Position numbers and translations under genes: made by a program. Below, piece by piece: positions 17,334-26,600 of a stretch of DNA of 64,000 bases (its first letter is position 1; every line of letters begins with the position of its first letter). The notes beneath the pieces were generated by a model, which worked only from the letters and a program-made list of their open reading frames with translations, was not told the origin of the DNA and did no database searches. Source of the DNA: RYN-230 sp963793825 (GTDB lineage: Bacteria; Actinomycetota; Actinomycetes; Streptosporangiales; Streptosporangiaceae); assembly GCA_963793825.1 (NCBI GenBank), contig CAWCBE010000002.1, positions 310,001-374,000 of the forward strand, written 5' to 3'.

Positions 17334-18332
17334 CACCCCCCGGTGGCCGCCATCGCCGGGCGTACCGGCCTTCCAGCGCGGCGACGTTCATCGCCACCCG
17401 GTGGCCGAGGGCCCGTTGCCCAGCCGCGCATGGCGGGCCGGGTCACCGTGCCACGCGGCGAGCGCCGGGCCGGTCAGGGCCCGGCCGAAGCAGAACGTCA
17501 GCGGCCAGATGTGCGGCAGCCGCTGCATCGCGGCCAGCGTCCCGGTGGCGCGGTCCGCACGCTCGCCACCGGACGGGAACGCGACCCCGGCCAGGGTGAC
17601 CGGTACCCCGCTCAGCGCCCGCACGGTCGCCTCCGCGATTTCCCCGGCGCTGGCCCGGACGCCGGCCTCCCGCCGGGCAGCGCCATGTTCGGCTTCAGCA
17701 CCACGGCGGCCGGGTCCACCCCGTAATCACGCAGTTCGCTCATGACCTCCAGCAGCACCAGGGACGTCACCATCTCGCCCGCCCCGGCCAGTGGGTGCCG
17801 TCCGCGGTATCTCCCGCTGCCACCGGGACCAGGCCGGCCTCCTGGCAGGCCGCCGCAAAGCGGCCCAGGGCCTGGGCGTTGGCCCGGACCGCCACGTGGA
17901 GGGCGTGCCCGGGCCGATCCGCAGCACAGCCCGCCAGACCGCGAACGCCGCGCCGAGGCCGGCCCAGGCGTCCAGCCGGGCGGGCAGCCCGTCCAGTCCC
18001 TCGGTGATCGTCTCGGGCGCGTGCCCGGGAGCGGCTGGCGGCCGGTGTCCACCCGCACCCCGGTCAGCAGGCCGCGTCGGCGGCGCCGCCGGGAAAGGCC
18101 GGCCGTCACGAGCCGATGCCCCAATGTCTCCTCGGCCAGGATCACCCCGGTCAGCCCGGCGGCCAGCCCGGGCGTGGTGACCAGCAGTTCCCGGAAGGCC
18201 CGGCGGTGCTCCGCGGTCGGCGGAAGGCCCGCCGCGGCGAGCCGCGCGGACATGCGGCGCGCCGTGCCCGGCGGCCAGGATGCCCCTGGGCGGAGCCACC
18301 AGGGCCGCGGCCCTCGCCACCAGTGCGTCCAC
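17334..18332 (-). pseudogene. Class I fructose-bisphosphate aldolase, multiple frameshifts
   Basis: The class I aldolase sequence is recognisable across frames: APPRGILAA at the start, ELLVTTPGLAAGLTGVILAEETL, LTGVRVDTGRQPLPG, ITEGLDGLPARL, WRAVLRIGPGTPS, VVLKPNMALPG with the Schiff-base lysine, GVAFPSGGERADRATG and WPLTFCFGRALTGPALAAWHGD, ending in AMNVAALEGRYA. At least four frame changes are needed. The enzyme joins triose phosphates into fructose-1,6-bisphosphate (and can form sedoheptulose bisphosphate) in the Calvin cycle, which suits its place next to phosphoribulokinase. The GTG start at 18332 is the best candidate. The true stop lies near 17334 but is blurred by the last shift. Confidence 0.8.
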
Positions 18333-18490
18333 CTGCTACGGTAGGCCGGCGCAGGCGCGCGCATCCCCCGTGCGGGGGGCCGGCCCGGGGGGAGGCCCAC
18401 CCGGTAACTCCCCAGCCCGGGGGAGGCGCGCCGGGGCGGGCCGCCTAGCCTGGCAGCCTGACCAGGAGAGCAGCGGAGGCGAGCGGGCTG
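18333..18490. promoter_or_regulatory. Divergent promoter region between aldolase and phosphoribulokinase
   Basis: 158 bp shared by two Calvin-cycle genes facing away from each other. It is extremely GC-rich, with a CCCCC/GGGGG hairpin at 18365-18378 and runs related to the GCCAGCCCGGGGG element found downstream at 19462 and 37661. No CbbR-like T-N-A palindrome and no sure -10 or -35 box could be made out. Confidence 0.45.
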
Positions 18491-19456
18491 ATGCCCGACA
18501 AGCTGATCCGGCTGCGGCGCAGCGAGGCGGCGCCCGAGCCGCCCCGGCCGGTGATGCTGGCCATCGCCGGGGACAGCGCGGCCGGCAAGACCACGCTCAC
18601 CCGGGGCATCGCCGAGGCGCTGGGGCCGGACCGGGCCACCGCGCTGTGCGTGGACGACTATCACCGTTACGACCGGGCCGAGCGGCGCGGCGTGCCGTTC
18701 ACCGTGCTCGACCCGGCCTGCAACTACGTGGACATCATGGAGCAGCACCTGCAGCTGCTGGCGCTGGGGCGGCCCATCCTCAAGCCGGTCTACGACCACT
18801 CGACCGGCACGCTGACCCGGCCGGTGCTGGTCGAGCCGCGCGAGTTCGTCATCGTGGAGGGGCTGCTGCCGCTGCACACCAAGCTGGCCCGGGCCTGCTT
18901 CGACATCGCCGTGTACCTGGACCCGCCGGAAGAGATCCGCCGGGAGTGGAAGCTGCGGCGGGACTGTGCCGACCGCGGCTACACCCCGGAGCAGGTGCTC
19001 GCCGAGCTGGGCCGGCGGGAGCCGGACTCGGCCGCCTTCATCCGCCCGCAGCGGCAGTGGGCGGACATCGCGATCCGGTTCGCGCCGACGGCCAGCCACG
19101 CCGGGCCGGCCGGCACCCCGCTGTCCGCGGAGATCCTGCTCCGGCCGACCATCGGGCACCCGGAGCTGACGCACGTGCTGACCGACGACGACCGGCGGAC
19201 CGTGCACCTGCGGCTCAGCCGGGACAGCGACGGCAAGCCGGTGGACGCGCTGCACGTGCACGGGTACGCGCCGCGCGAGGACAGCGCGGTCGTGGAGAAG
19301 GCGATCTGGGAGCAGCTGTCGGTGAGCGACGACGGCGGCCCGCGGCCGGGCATGCTGCCCGAGATGCTGGGCGAGTACGCGCCGGGCAAGCGCAGCGAGC
19401 CGCTGGCCATCGCCCAGCTGCTGCTGCTGTGGCACCTGCTGGAGGCGGGCCGGTGA
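18491..19456 (+). CDS. prk: Phosphoribulokinase
   Basis: Phosphorylates ribulose-5-phosphate to ribulose-1,5-bisphosphate, the RuBisCO substrate; found essentially only with the Calvin cycle. The 321-residue protein has the P-loop GDSAAGKTT (27-35), the substrate-site VDDYHRYDRAERRG with its two conserved Asp residues, and the VEGLLPLHT and DPPEEIRREWKLRRDCADRG blocks. The length fits the bacterial enzyme. GGAGG lies upstream of the ATG. It pairs with the divergent aldolase and with the cbb genes 8.5 kb to the right. Paired GC hairpins follow the stop. Confidence 0.95.
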   Translation: MPDKLIRLRRSEAAPEPPRPVMLAIAGDSAAGKTTLTRGIAEALGPDRATALCVDDYHRYDRAERRGVPFTVLDPACNYVDIMEQHLQLLALGRPILKPVYDHSTGTLTRPVLVEPREFVIVEGLLPLHTKLARACFDIAVYLDPPEEIRREWKLRRDCADRGYTPEQVLAELGRREPDSAAFIRPQRQWADIAIRFAPTASHAGPAGTPLSAEILLRPTIGHPELTHVLTDDDRRTVHLRLSRDSDGKPVDALHVHGYAPREDSAVVEKAIWEQLSVSDDGGPRPGMLPEMLGEYAPGKRSEPLAIAQLLLLWHLLEAGR

Positions 19457-19465
19457 CTCCGCCAG

Positions 19466-19523
19466 CCCGGGGGGACGACCCCCCGGGTCGCCCCGCGCCA
19501 GCCCGGGGGGACGACCCCCCGGG
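19466..19523 (+). terminator. Two tandem GC hairpins after the phosphoribulokinase gene
   Basis: Two copies of a perfect 9-bp hairpin, CCCGGGGGG-ACGA-CCCCCCGGG, at 19466-19487 and 19502-19523, each preceded by GCCAG and separated by a repeat spacer. They begin 10 bp after the stop. There is no T run; strong GC hairpins of this sort act as terminators or RNA stabilisers in actinomycetes. The same core recurs at 37637-37661. Confidence 0.65.
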
Positions 19524-19607
19524 TCCCCCCGCGCACCGCTGGCTCGGCGGGGACACGCCTCCGGCGCGCCCGGCCCGGCCAGCGAGCGGCCGGGTACCGT
19601 TCCGGTC

Positions 19608-20276
19608 ATGGACAGCCTGACCCCGGGGCCGATACGCCTGGTCATCATCGATGACCACCAGATGGTGCTGGACGGCCTGAGAGCGATGCTGGCGCCGTAT
19701 GCCGACCAGGTCCAGGTGGCCGGCGAGTCCAGCGACCCGGCGACCGCGCTGCGGCTGGTGGCTGACACCGAGCCGGACGCGGTGCTGCTGGACGTGCGGC
19801 TGAACGGGGCCAGCGGGCTGGACCTGTGCGCGGAGCTGCTCCGGGTCCGGCCCGGCTGCAAGGTGGTGTTCCTCACCGTCTATGACGACGAGCAGTACCT
19901 GTTCCAGGCGCTCCGGGTCGGCGCCGCGGGCTTCCTGCTCAAGCGGATCCGGGGCGGTGAGCTGGTGGACTACGTGCGCCGGATCTGCGCCGGTGAGGTG
20001 CTCATCGACCCGAGCCTGGCCGGGCGGGTGGCGCTGTCCGCCGCCCGGCTGCGTGGCGGCGAGTTCTGGCCCGGCGCCCACCTGGGCCTGACCCAGCGGG
20101 AGAGCGAGGTGCTCTCGCTGCTGGTGTCCGGGCTGTCCAACCGGGCCATCGCGATGAAGCTGGTGGTCAGCGAGGAGACGGTGAAGACCCACTCCCGGGG
20201 CATCTACCGCAAGCTCGGCGTGTCCGACCGGGCCGGGGCGGTCGCCGTGGCGCTGCGTGAGGGGGTCTTCCATTGA
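19608..20276 (+). CDS. NarL/FixJ-type response regulator
   Basis: A 222-residue regulator with receiver acidic pair Asp15-Asp16, phosphoacceptor Asp62 (VLLDVRLNG), and a LuxR-type helix-turn-helix (LTQRESEVLSLLVSGLSNRAI, SEETVKTHSRGIYRKLGV as landmarks). Its stop overlaps the kinase start (TTGA). It lies between phosphoribulokinase and the polysaccharide block, but nothing in the sequence says which of these it controls, if either. Confidence 0.92.
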   Translation: MDSLTPGPIRLVIIDDHQMVLDGLRAMLAPYADQVQVAGESSDPATALRLVADTEPDAVLLDVRLNGASGLDLCAELLRVRPGCKVVFLTVYDDEQYLFQALRVGAAGFLLKRIRGGELVDYVRRICAGEVLIDPSLAGRVALSAARLRGGEFWPGAHLGLTQRESEVLSLLVSGLSNRAIAMKLVVSEETVKTHSRGIYRKLGVSDRAGAVAVALREGVFH

Positions 20277-21475
20277 CCGTGGGGCGGCTCGGCGGGGCCG
20301 GCCCGGAACCGGAAGCCCAGCTGCTGTCCCGGGTCATCGAGACCATCTCGGCCGGCCTGGACCTGGACCTGATGCTGGCGGGCATCGCGCGGCTGGTCAC
20401 CGAGACCACGCAGACCGATGTCTGCTTCGTGCACCTGCTGGACGAGCGGGCCCGCAAGCTCGAACTGCGCGGCGCGACCCCGCCGTTCGACACCCTGGTG
20501 GGGCAGGTCGAACTGTCCGTCGGGGAAGGCGTGGCCGGCTGGGTGGCCGGCCATGGGCAGCCGGTCGTCATCGTGGACAACAAGACCGCGGACCCGCGCT
20601 ACCGGTATATCCCGGCGCTGCGCGGCGAGGAGTACACGTCCATGGTCTCGGTACCGGTGGTGACCCCGCTTGGTCACCTGGTGGGCGTCCTGAACGTGCA
20701 TACCCGGCAGCGCCGCGAGTTCACCCCGGCCGACGTGGAGCTGCTCCGCTCGGTGGCCGGCCTGGTGGCCGGGGCGATCGAGAACGCCCGGCTGCACCGG
20801 CGGCTGGCGGACCGGGAGGAGGCGCTGGAACGGTTCGCGGAACGGATGGTGGAGTGGTCCGAGCATGAGCGGGGCCGGCTGGCCGGGGAGATCCACGACG
20901 GGATCAGCCAGCGCATCGTGAGCCTGTTCTTCCACCTGTCGGCGGCCGCCGATGCCATCCCGGGCGCCCCGGAGGTGGCCGCCGAGCAGGTGGCCCGGGC
21001 GCAGGAACTGGCCGGGGCGGCGCTGGACGAGACCCGGTCGGCCATCGCCGGGCTGCGCCCCCCGGTGCTGGACGACCTGGGCCTGGCGGCCAGCCTGGAG
21101 AGCCTGGGCCATTCCTTCCCGACCCTGGACGTGCAGCTGGAGGTGGCCGAGCTGGGCATGGCTCCCCGCGCCGAGACCGCCGTCTACCGGACCGCCCAGG
21201 AAGCGCTGCAGAACGTGGCCAAGCACGCCGGGGCCAGCTCGGTGCGGGTCCGGCTGTTCCGGCACGGCAGCCGGGCCGTGCTGGAGGTGGCCGACGACGG
21301 CACCGGGTTCGACCTGGACGCGCCGGGCAGCCCCGGGCCGACCGGGCTGGGCCTGTCCGGGATGCGGGAACGGGCGGAACTGCTCGGCGGCCGCCTCGAC
21401 CTGTCGGCCGCCCCGGGCCGCGGCACCACGGTGCGGCTGACCATTCCCTTCCTGCCCGCCGCCCAGGTGGGGTGA
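20273..21475 (+). CDS. Cytoplasmic GAF-domain sensor histidine kinase
   Basis: A 400-residue kinase without membrane segments. A GAF domain (about 25-170) with GEGVAGWVAGHGQPV and VSVPVVTPLGHLVGVLNVH precedes the phosphoacceptor helix (LAGEIHDGISQRIV, His208) and an HATPase domain (ALQNVAKHAGASS, DDGTGFD, GLGLSGM). GAF domains of this class can bind small molecules, heme or redox cofactors; no heme or Cys ligand set is evident, so the signal is open. The TTG start overlaps the regulator stop; GTG two codons later is possible. It ends 7 bp before a run of 50 A. Confidence 0.9.
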   Translation: MTVGRLGGAGPEPEAQLLSRVIETISAGLDLDLMLAGIARLVTETTQTDVCFVHLLDERARKLELRGATPPFDTLVGQVELSVGEGVAGWVAGHGQPVVIVDNKTADPRYRYIPALRGEEYTSMVSVPVVTPLGHLVGVLNVHTRQRREFTPADVELLRSVAGLVAGAIENARLHRRLADREEALERFAERMVEWSEHERGRLAGEIHDGISQRIVSLFFHLSAAADAIPGAPEVAAEQVARAQELAGAALDETRSAIAGLRPPVLDDLGLAASLESLGHSFPTLDVQLEVAELGMAPRAETAVYRTAQEALQNVAKHAGASSVRVRLFRHGSRAVLEVADDGTGFDLDAPGSPGPTGLGLSGMRERAELLGGRLDLSAAPGRGTTVRLTIPFLPAAQVG

Positions 21476-21481
21476 GGCAGC

Positions 21482-21535
<54 letters not shown>

Positions 21536-21572
21536 GGGGCGCCGACCATGAGCTGAACCCCGCCGTGACGAT

Positions 21573-21712
21573 CCTGCCCGCCGTCGCGCAGGACTCATCT
21601 CAACTGTAGCCCGGCTACCGCAAACGTATTACCTCCCCGCTAACCATCCGCCTAATCGTAGTAAGCAGCACCGGGAAAGGTAAGGGGGACCCGCGATGAC
21701 GCTGTAAAGAGC
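21573..21712 (+). promoter_or_regulatory. Leader copy A, shared with the epimerase operon
   Basis: About 140 bp that align with 25478-25620 over their whole length. Shared blocks include CCTGCCCGCCGTC, TCATCTCAA, AGCCCGGCTACC, CAAACG, ACCTCCC, a CCTA...TA-TAA stretch, CAGCA, GGAAAGG and CGCGATGACGC. The last block holds an ATG in both copies, so the element spans promoter, 5' leader, binding site and start codon. Confidence 0.7.
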
Positions 21713-22669
21713 ATGAAGAAAGTCGGGGAACCCGATCGCGCGAAGACGATGCCCTAGCCTCCGCCAGGGGAGGCGCGGGCGGAGTGACCGTACCGCACTG
21801 GTGCCAGCTCATAACGAGGAGCCATCCATCGCAGCGACGATCGAGTCACTGCAGAACCAGACCCGGGTCCCGGATTCGATCACGTCATGTGCGACAACTG
21901 CACCGACCGGACGGCGGAAATTGCCTGGGGATGGGCGTGAACGTCATGCAGTGGAAACACGGGCGAGCCGTGGCCATGAGGCCGGGCATCCGGATGCCTG
22001 GTCACTGGCCGAGGAAATAAGGAAATTGAGATGAAGAGGATGGAAGAGATGGGGTGTATAGGGGAAGAGAAGAGGACGTAGGCGAGGACGGCGAGCACGC
22101 GCCGGTTGTCGTCGTCGGGAGGGCTGCAGGCCCAGCATGCCGCGCTTACAAGGTGGGGCGCTGCGGGAAGTAATCGCCAGCAGTTACGGTGAGGGACAGC
22201 TAAGACCCCAGCAACTGGACGAAGACTGGAAACTGACCATGCGTGAAGCACCCGGACGAAGATGGAGGCAGTGTGCTTGGCCACGGCCCGTTCGGTGATG
22301 GACAGGCCGCTGGGCGGGCTACCTCCAGACACTGTGCCAGTTGGGCTGACCGGTGGACCGCGATCCGTGGTTTAAGCAGCTGGGACTGTTCTGGTCAATG
22401 TTCACCAGGATTCTCATCCTGGTGCTGCTGGGAATGTTATGGCAAGCGGGCACGATATCATCAGCCTCTGGATGCTCCGGTTGCGGTATCCTCGCGGCGG
22501 ACAGCGTGAACACGGTGTACCCGGCCGGCTGGAAAGCTGTCGCTGTGGCCCTGATCTTCCCATAGAGATCGCATATTCGTGGCTGATAACAGCGGCCATC
22601 TGTGCCGGCTACTTCAAGCACCTTACGGGTGCTGGCGCAAACGACACATGGCAACGTGTGAGGAGGTGA
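21696..22669 (+). pseudogene. Family 2 membrane glycosyltransferase, heavily frame-broken
   Basis: Start-like ATG in the shared leader, then the GT2 nucleotide-sugar motif VPAHNEEPSIAATIESLQNQTRVPDS and, after a shift, CDNCTDRTAEIA, typical of processive beta-glycosyltransferases. The middle (about 21970-22330) cannot be followed. The C-terminal membrane part is legible in pieces: FKQLGLFWSMFTRILILVLLGML, then VYPAGWKAVAVALI, then IEIAYSWLITAAICAGYFKHL to a TGA at 22667. The central ~300 bp is short for this family (usual length over 400 residues), so deletion as well as indels is likely. Probably made or extended a surface polysaccharide. Confidence 0.6.
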
Positions 22670-22679
22670 ATCAACATGT

Positions 22680-22859
22680 ATGGACGGCGTTGGAGCGGCC
22701 CTCGGCCATCAGGGCGCGACCGGAAGCCTCTGGCTGATCGCGATATCAGTTCTTGTGATCAGCCTGGGTTTCGCGCTCACCGATTCATCCCGAAGCGGGT
22801 GCGCTGATCTGGGGCGCCGGTGGGCCCTTAGCCCGGCTGGCCGCCGTCTGAAGGAATGA
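22680..22859 (+). CDS. Small single-pass membrane protein
   Basis: A 59-residue open frame with one clear transmembrane segment (LWLIAISVLVISLGFAL, residues ~17-33) and a basic tail. AGGAGG lies 13 bp upstream of this ATG, and 9 bp from an ATG in another frame at 22676. The TGA overlaps the ATG of the deacetylase gene behind it (ATGA), which favours a real gene. No family is recognised. Its place between a glycosyltransferase and a deacetylase suggests an accessory part of the polysaccharide machine. Confidence 0.45.
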   Translation: MDGVGAALGHQGATGSLWLIAISVLVISLGFALTDSSRSGCADLGRRWALSPAGRRLKE

Positions 22860-23956
22860 GTGTCATGAAGAATATGCTGATTCGTACAGTGCTGGCCCTG
22901 GCTGCAGCGGCCGGCCTGGTGACGCTGTCGATCATGTCATTCATCGGCGTCGAGGCCGCCACGGCGTCAGCCCCGGTCGTCTCGACGCTCGCCGCCTCTG
23001 GCGTCACCGCTACCACCGCCACCTTCAACGGGACCGTCAACCCGAACGGGCTGGCTACCACAGCGTGGCCAGCGCGCCGTCCGCGGAGCTGCGGTCCAGC
23101 ACCCGGCTCCTTGACGCAGGTAGGCCAAGGCCGCCGCTGCCATCGGCCAGCAGCCAGCGGGCGTAAGACAAGATCTGCTCGACGTACTCAAGGGGGAGAA
23201 CCAGGACCTGGTGAAGCCCACGACCCTGGCCACCGCGCCGACACCACCATCACCACCAACAGCGGACAAGACTCTCTACCTGACCTTCGATGATGGCCCC
23301 ACGGCGGGCTACACAACCCAGGTACTGGCGTACCTGAACGCGGCCCGAGCGCACGCGACATTCTTCGAGATCGGGCAGAGCACGTACACGAATTCGGGGA
23401 TGTGCCCCGGCACCGCTTCCTACGCCACGTGCCTGGCGAATGCGGGAAACTCGTCCTATGGCAATTACGGCCTGATGAAGCAGATCGTGGCCGACGGCGA
23501 CCAGGTGGGGACTCATACCTGGGATCACCCGCGTTCAACACACTGACCGACGCGCAGGCCACTGCGAGATATCGCAGGCCGGGCACCTGCAGACAGCTGT
23601 TACCGGCCGCGATGCCAAGCTGTTCCGGTCCCGTACAACATCGCACCCTCGGCGGCGAACCAGTACCTGGCCAGCCAGGGAGTGCAGCAATCGGCGCGGA
23701 TCGCGACTCCCAGTGGCTGGTCTGGCGGACCGGGTCAGACACCGCCGTGACCTCCTACGTCATGTCACATGTCACGGACGGCGCGGTTGTGCAGCTCCGA
23801 CGGCCAGGATGACCTGGGCCGTGACAACGGGTCCCCCGGGTACAGGCCGGGGCTCCTCGCTCAGCTGAAGGACGCTGGGTACAAGTTCGGGACGCTGACC
23901 TGGGCGGGCCGTACCCTTCCAACATCATCAAGGTCGGCCCAGCGGGCAAGGCGTGA
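22856..23956 (+). pseudogene. Secreted polysaccharide deacetylase (NodB domain), frameshifted
   Basis: Begins with a signal peptide (basic start, hydrophobic LALAAAAGLVTLSIMSFIGV, then ATASA), followed by a fibronectin-like strand (ATTATFNGTVNPNGLATT). After a shift near 23060-23200 the NodB domain appears: KTLYLTFDDGP with the metal and catalytic Asp residues, HATFFEIG, and VGTHTWDHP with the second metal His pair. Further pieces are SQAGHLQTAVTG, YNIAPSAANQYLASQGVQQ and LKDAGYKFGTLTWAG, to a TGA at 23954-23956. At least four frame changes. It would remove acetyl groups from an extracellular N-acetylated glycan. Confidence 0.7.
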
Positions 23957-23962
23957 TCAGCG

Positions 23963-24591
23963 ATGAACCAAGCTAGCGCCTGGCTCTGCATGCTGGCCGG
24001 GCTGGGCTTGCTGCCTTCACCCGGTACCGGGCCTGGGACCCGCTGGCTGGCGACCGGCAGCACGCGGCTCCGCAGCGCTGTATCACTCCTGGAGCACGCT
24101 CCAGGCATCTGCGCAGGCTCCGGCGGGCCGTGCCGGGGCATGCCAGCTGACTGGCCACCCTGTTACCGGCCAGATATTCGCGATCATCCGGATACCAGCA
24201 CTGGGGCATAACTGGAAATTCACGGTTATTCAGCGCGCCGGCCTCCCGCAGCTGGCCACCGGCCCAGCGCACGTCCCCGGGGCGGCGCTGCCGGGCCAGC
24301 AGGGCAATGTCGGCATCGCGGCGCACGATGTGCCGCCGGTAATCCGTTCCTGCACCTGGCCGACCTGAAGCCGGGGGACCGGATCATCATCACCACCCGG
24401 TCCTGTGTGATTACATACCAGGTAACCCGGCCGTCCTTCCGCGTGTGGTACACGGACGTGTCCGTGCTTAACCCCACAAGAGCGCACACCATCACGCTCA
24501 TAACGTGCTGGCCGGTCAATGTCCTGTATTTCGTCCCGCACGCACGATTGTCCAGGGAACCGAAGTCAGCAGCGTCGGGAGAGCGCCATGA
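23963..24591 (+). pseudogene. Class E-type sortase, frameshifted
   Basis: The sortase beta-barrel is legible across frames: GQIFAIIRIPALGHNWKF, then GPAHVPGAALPGQQGNVGIAAHD with the catalytic His, then LADLKPGDRIIITTRSCVITYQV and HTITLITCWPVNVLYFVP, where LITCWP holds the catalytic Cys. The C-terminal Arg expected a few residues later is in HARTIVQGTE. Such sortases anchor LPxTG-type proteins to peptidoglycan. It starts 6 bp after the deacetylase stop, and its TGA overlaps the GH16 ATG, so it belongs to the same operon. No LPxTG substrate is seen in the window. Confidence 0.65.
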
Positions 24592-25298
24592 GCATAGCGC
24601 CAGTGCGGAATTACCAGTTCCAGGATGAATTCAACGGGCCCGCCGGGGCCCCCCCTGACCCGGCTAAGTGGGTGCACGAGACTGGCCGGTGGACCGATAA
24701 CAACGAACTGGAGACGTACACGTCAAGCACCAGCAACTGCTGCCTGGACGGCCAGGGGAGCCTCCGCATACGCGCGCTGAAGACCGCCAGCGGATATACC
24801 TCAGCGCGGATCACGACACAGGGCAAGTTCGCGCACTACGGGCGGACCTGGGAAGCCAGGATGAAGCTGCCGTGCGTGGCCGGCACCTGGCCCGCCTGGT
24901 GGTTCATCGGGGCCAACTACGGGCAGGTAGGCTGGCCAGCCTGTGGTGAGGTGGACGCGGTGGAGAACTACGGGGGCCGGATCATCGAGACGTCCGTGCA
25001 TACCCCGAAAGGCAGCAACGACATCTACACGCGATCGCAGCAGCAGAATGTCGATACCGGCTGGCACACGTACCGGATGTTCTGGGATGAGCCAGGCAGC
25101 GGGGAATTCGTTTTCCATATGGACGATCACCTCTACCTGACGGCCCGGCCGGGTGATCTCCCGAACTGGTGCTTCGACACCGGGGTGCCGCTGTTCATCA
25201 TCCTCAACCTGGCCATTGGCGGGACCGCCGCCGGGCCGGTGCCGCCATCCACGCAATTCCCCATCGACATGCTGGTGGATTACGTGCGCGTGTGGTGA
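24588..25298 (+). CDS. Glycoside hydrolase family 16 (beta-glucanase type)
   Basis: An intact 236-residue GH16 domain. The catalytic motif GEVDAVE supplies nucleophile Glu121, Asp123 and acid/base Glu126, and the flanking WPAWWFIG and HTYRMFWDEPG blocks fit the fold. Family members cut beta-1,3- or mixed-linked glucans, agar or carrageenan, and some transfer glycans. There is no signal peptide: the domain begins within ten residues, which is odd for a hydrolase that usually acts outside the cell. It is the only undamaged gene of normal size in the 21.6-27.8 kb block and closes its first operon. Confidence 0.88.
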   Translation: MSIAPVRNYQFQDEFNGPAGAPPDPAKWVHETGRWTDNNELETYTSSTSNCCLDGQGSLRIRALKTASGYTSARITTQGKFAHYGRTWEARMKLPCVAGTWPAWWFIGANYGQVGWPACGEVDAVENYGGRIIETSVHTPKGSNDIYTRSQQQNVDTGWHTYRMFWDEPGSGEFVFHMDDHLYLTARPGDLPNWCFDTGVPLFIILNLAIGGTAAGPVPPSTQFPIDMLVDYVRVW

Positions 25299-25477
25299 CG
25301 CTGCGGGCAGCGGGCCGGGCAGCGGGCCACCCTGACGCCGCCCATCCGGGCTGAACCCAGCGGGCGGGGCGGCGGCAAGCACCCCTGGCTGGAGAAGATG
25401 GCGGAACTCACCGCCCACTGACGCCGATCACGATTCTAGCGCCTCATTTCGGGACTGCGGGCCACAGCCCAGCCCGC

Positions 25478-25620
25478 CCTGCCCGCCGTCCGCTGCAGAT
25501 TCATCTCAAGAGCCGAGCCCGGCTACCCCAAACGCATGACCTCCCATGTCAACCGCTTTCCTAGCATGTATTAAACAGCATCAGGAAAGGCGTGGGATTC
25601 GCGATGACGCCTGTTGAAAG
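25478..25620 (+). promoter_or_regulatory. Leader copy B, shared with the glycosyltransferase operon
   Basis: Second copy of the ~140-bp leader described at 21573-21712, here ahead of the nucleotide-sugar epimerase. The conserved GGAAAGG (25584-25590) and the ATG at 25604 hold the same relative places. The ~180 bp between the GH16 stop and this element shows no gene. Two copies before two polysaccharide operons imply common control. Confidence 0.7.
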
Positions 25621-26600
25621 GGCGGAAAAAGGCATGGGAAGCCGGGTCTTGATTACCGGCGCAGCCGGGTTCATCGGGTCGCACCTGACGGAATACCTGC
25701 TCGCCCAGGGATACACGGTCACCGGACTCGATGACCTGAGCACGGGGAGCATGGATAATCTCCGCACGGTGCATGAGCACCCAGAGTTCACCTTGGTCCG
25801 GGGCACCATTCTGGATGAGCGCACCGTGGATATGCTCACGGCGGGCGCGGACATGGTGTTCCACCTGGCCGCCGCGGTCGGGGTTTTCCTCATCCAGGGC
25901 CAGACCTGGCGAGCATGAAGACGAACATCCGGGGTACCGAGAACGTCGTTGAAGCCGCAGTCCGGCACGGGGCCCGGATCCTGTTCGCCTCCACCAGTGA
26001 GGTGTACGGCAAGAACACCAAGATCGGGCTCGGTGAAGACGATGACCGGATCACCGGGTCACCGCTGAAGTCCCGCTGGTCCTACGCCGAGGCCAAGGCC
26101 ATTGACGAAAGCCTGGTCAGCGCCTACGTCAAGGAACGCGGGCTGCAGGCCGTGATCGTGCGGCTGTTCAACACGGTCGGGCCAAGGCAGACGGGGCACT
26201 ACGGGATGGTCGTCCCCAGGTTCGTACAGCAAGCGCTGGCCGGGGAACCGCTGACCGTCTTCGGCTCGGGCGCGCAGGTGCGCTGCTTCTGCCACGTGGC
26301 GGATGTCGTGCCCGCGCTCGCCGCGCTACTCCGCAATCCCAGCGCCAACAGCCGGGCGGTCAACCTGAGCAGCGCGGTGCAGGTGTCGATCGAGCTCTGG
26401 CCCATCGGTGATCCGCCTCGCCGGGTCGGCCTCGGTCACCCAGAACGTGTCTTCCCTGGAGGTCTACGGCCCCGGTATGGGGACATGCAGCGCCGGGTCC
26501 GGACTGCTCGTTGGCGGGCGACCTGGTTGGCTTCCGCCCTCACCATTGTCTGGACGACATTATCCAGTCAGTCAGTGACTACTACAAGGCGGAAGCATGA
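25604..26600 (+). pseudogene. NAD-dependent nucleotide-sugar epimerase/decarboxylase, frameshifted
   Basis: An extended SDR of the UDP-sugar type. VLITGAAGFIGSHL binds NAD; DLSTGSMDNL and VFHLAAAVGV follow. After a shift near 25895, TNIRGTENVVEAA, FASTSEVYGK, SYAEAKAIDE (Tyr-x-x-x-Lys) and RLFNTVGPRQTGHYGMVVPRFVQQAL (landmarks) are intact. Further shifts near 26385 and 26540 precede the C-terminus, which reads DDIIQSVSDYYKAEA to a TGA at 26598. It resembles UDP-glucuronate decarboxylases and UDP-glucose epimerases. Start is ATG 25604 by comparison with leader A, or ATG 25634. Its stop overlaps the dehydrogenase start. Confidence 0.75.

Noticed and set aside
21573..21712. Assigning the duplicated leader to a known riboswitch class (c-di-AMP or c-di-GMP)
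   Set aside because: Isolated patches such as CGCAAACG and GGGAAAGG recall such RNAs, but the full core could not be matched, so it is left as an unclassified element.
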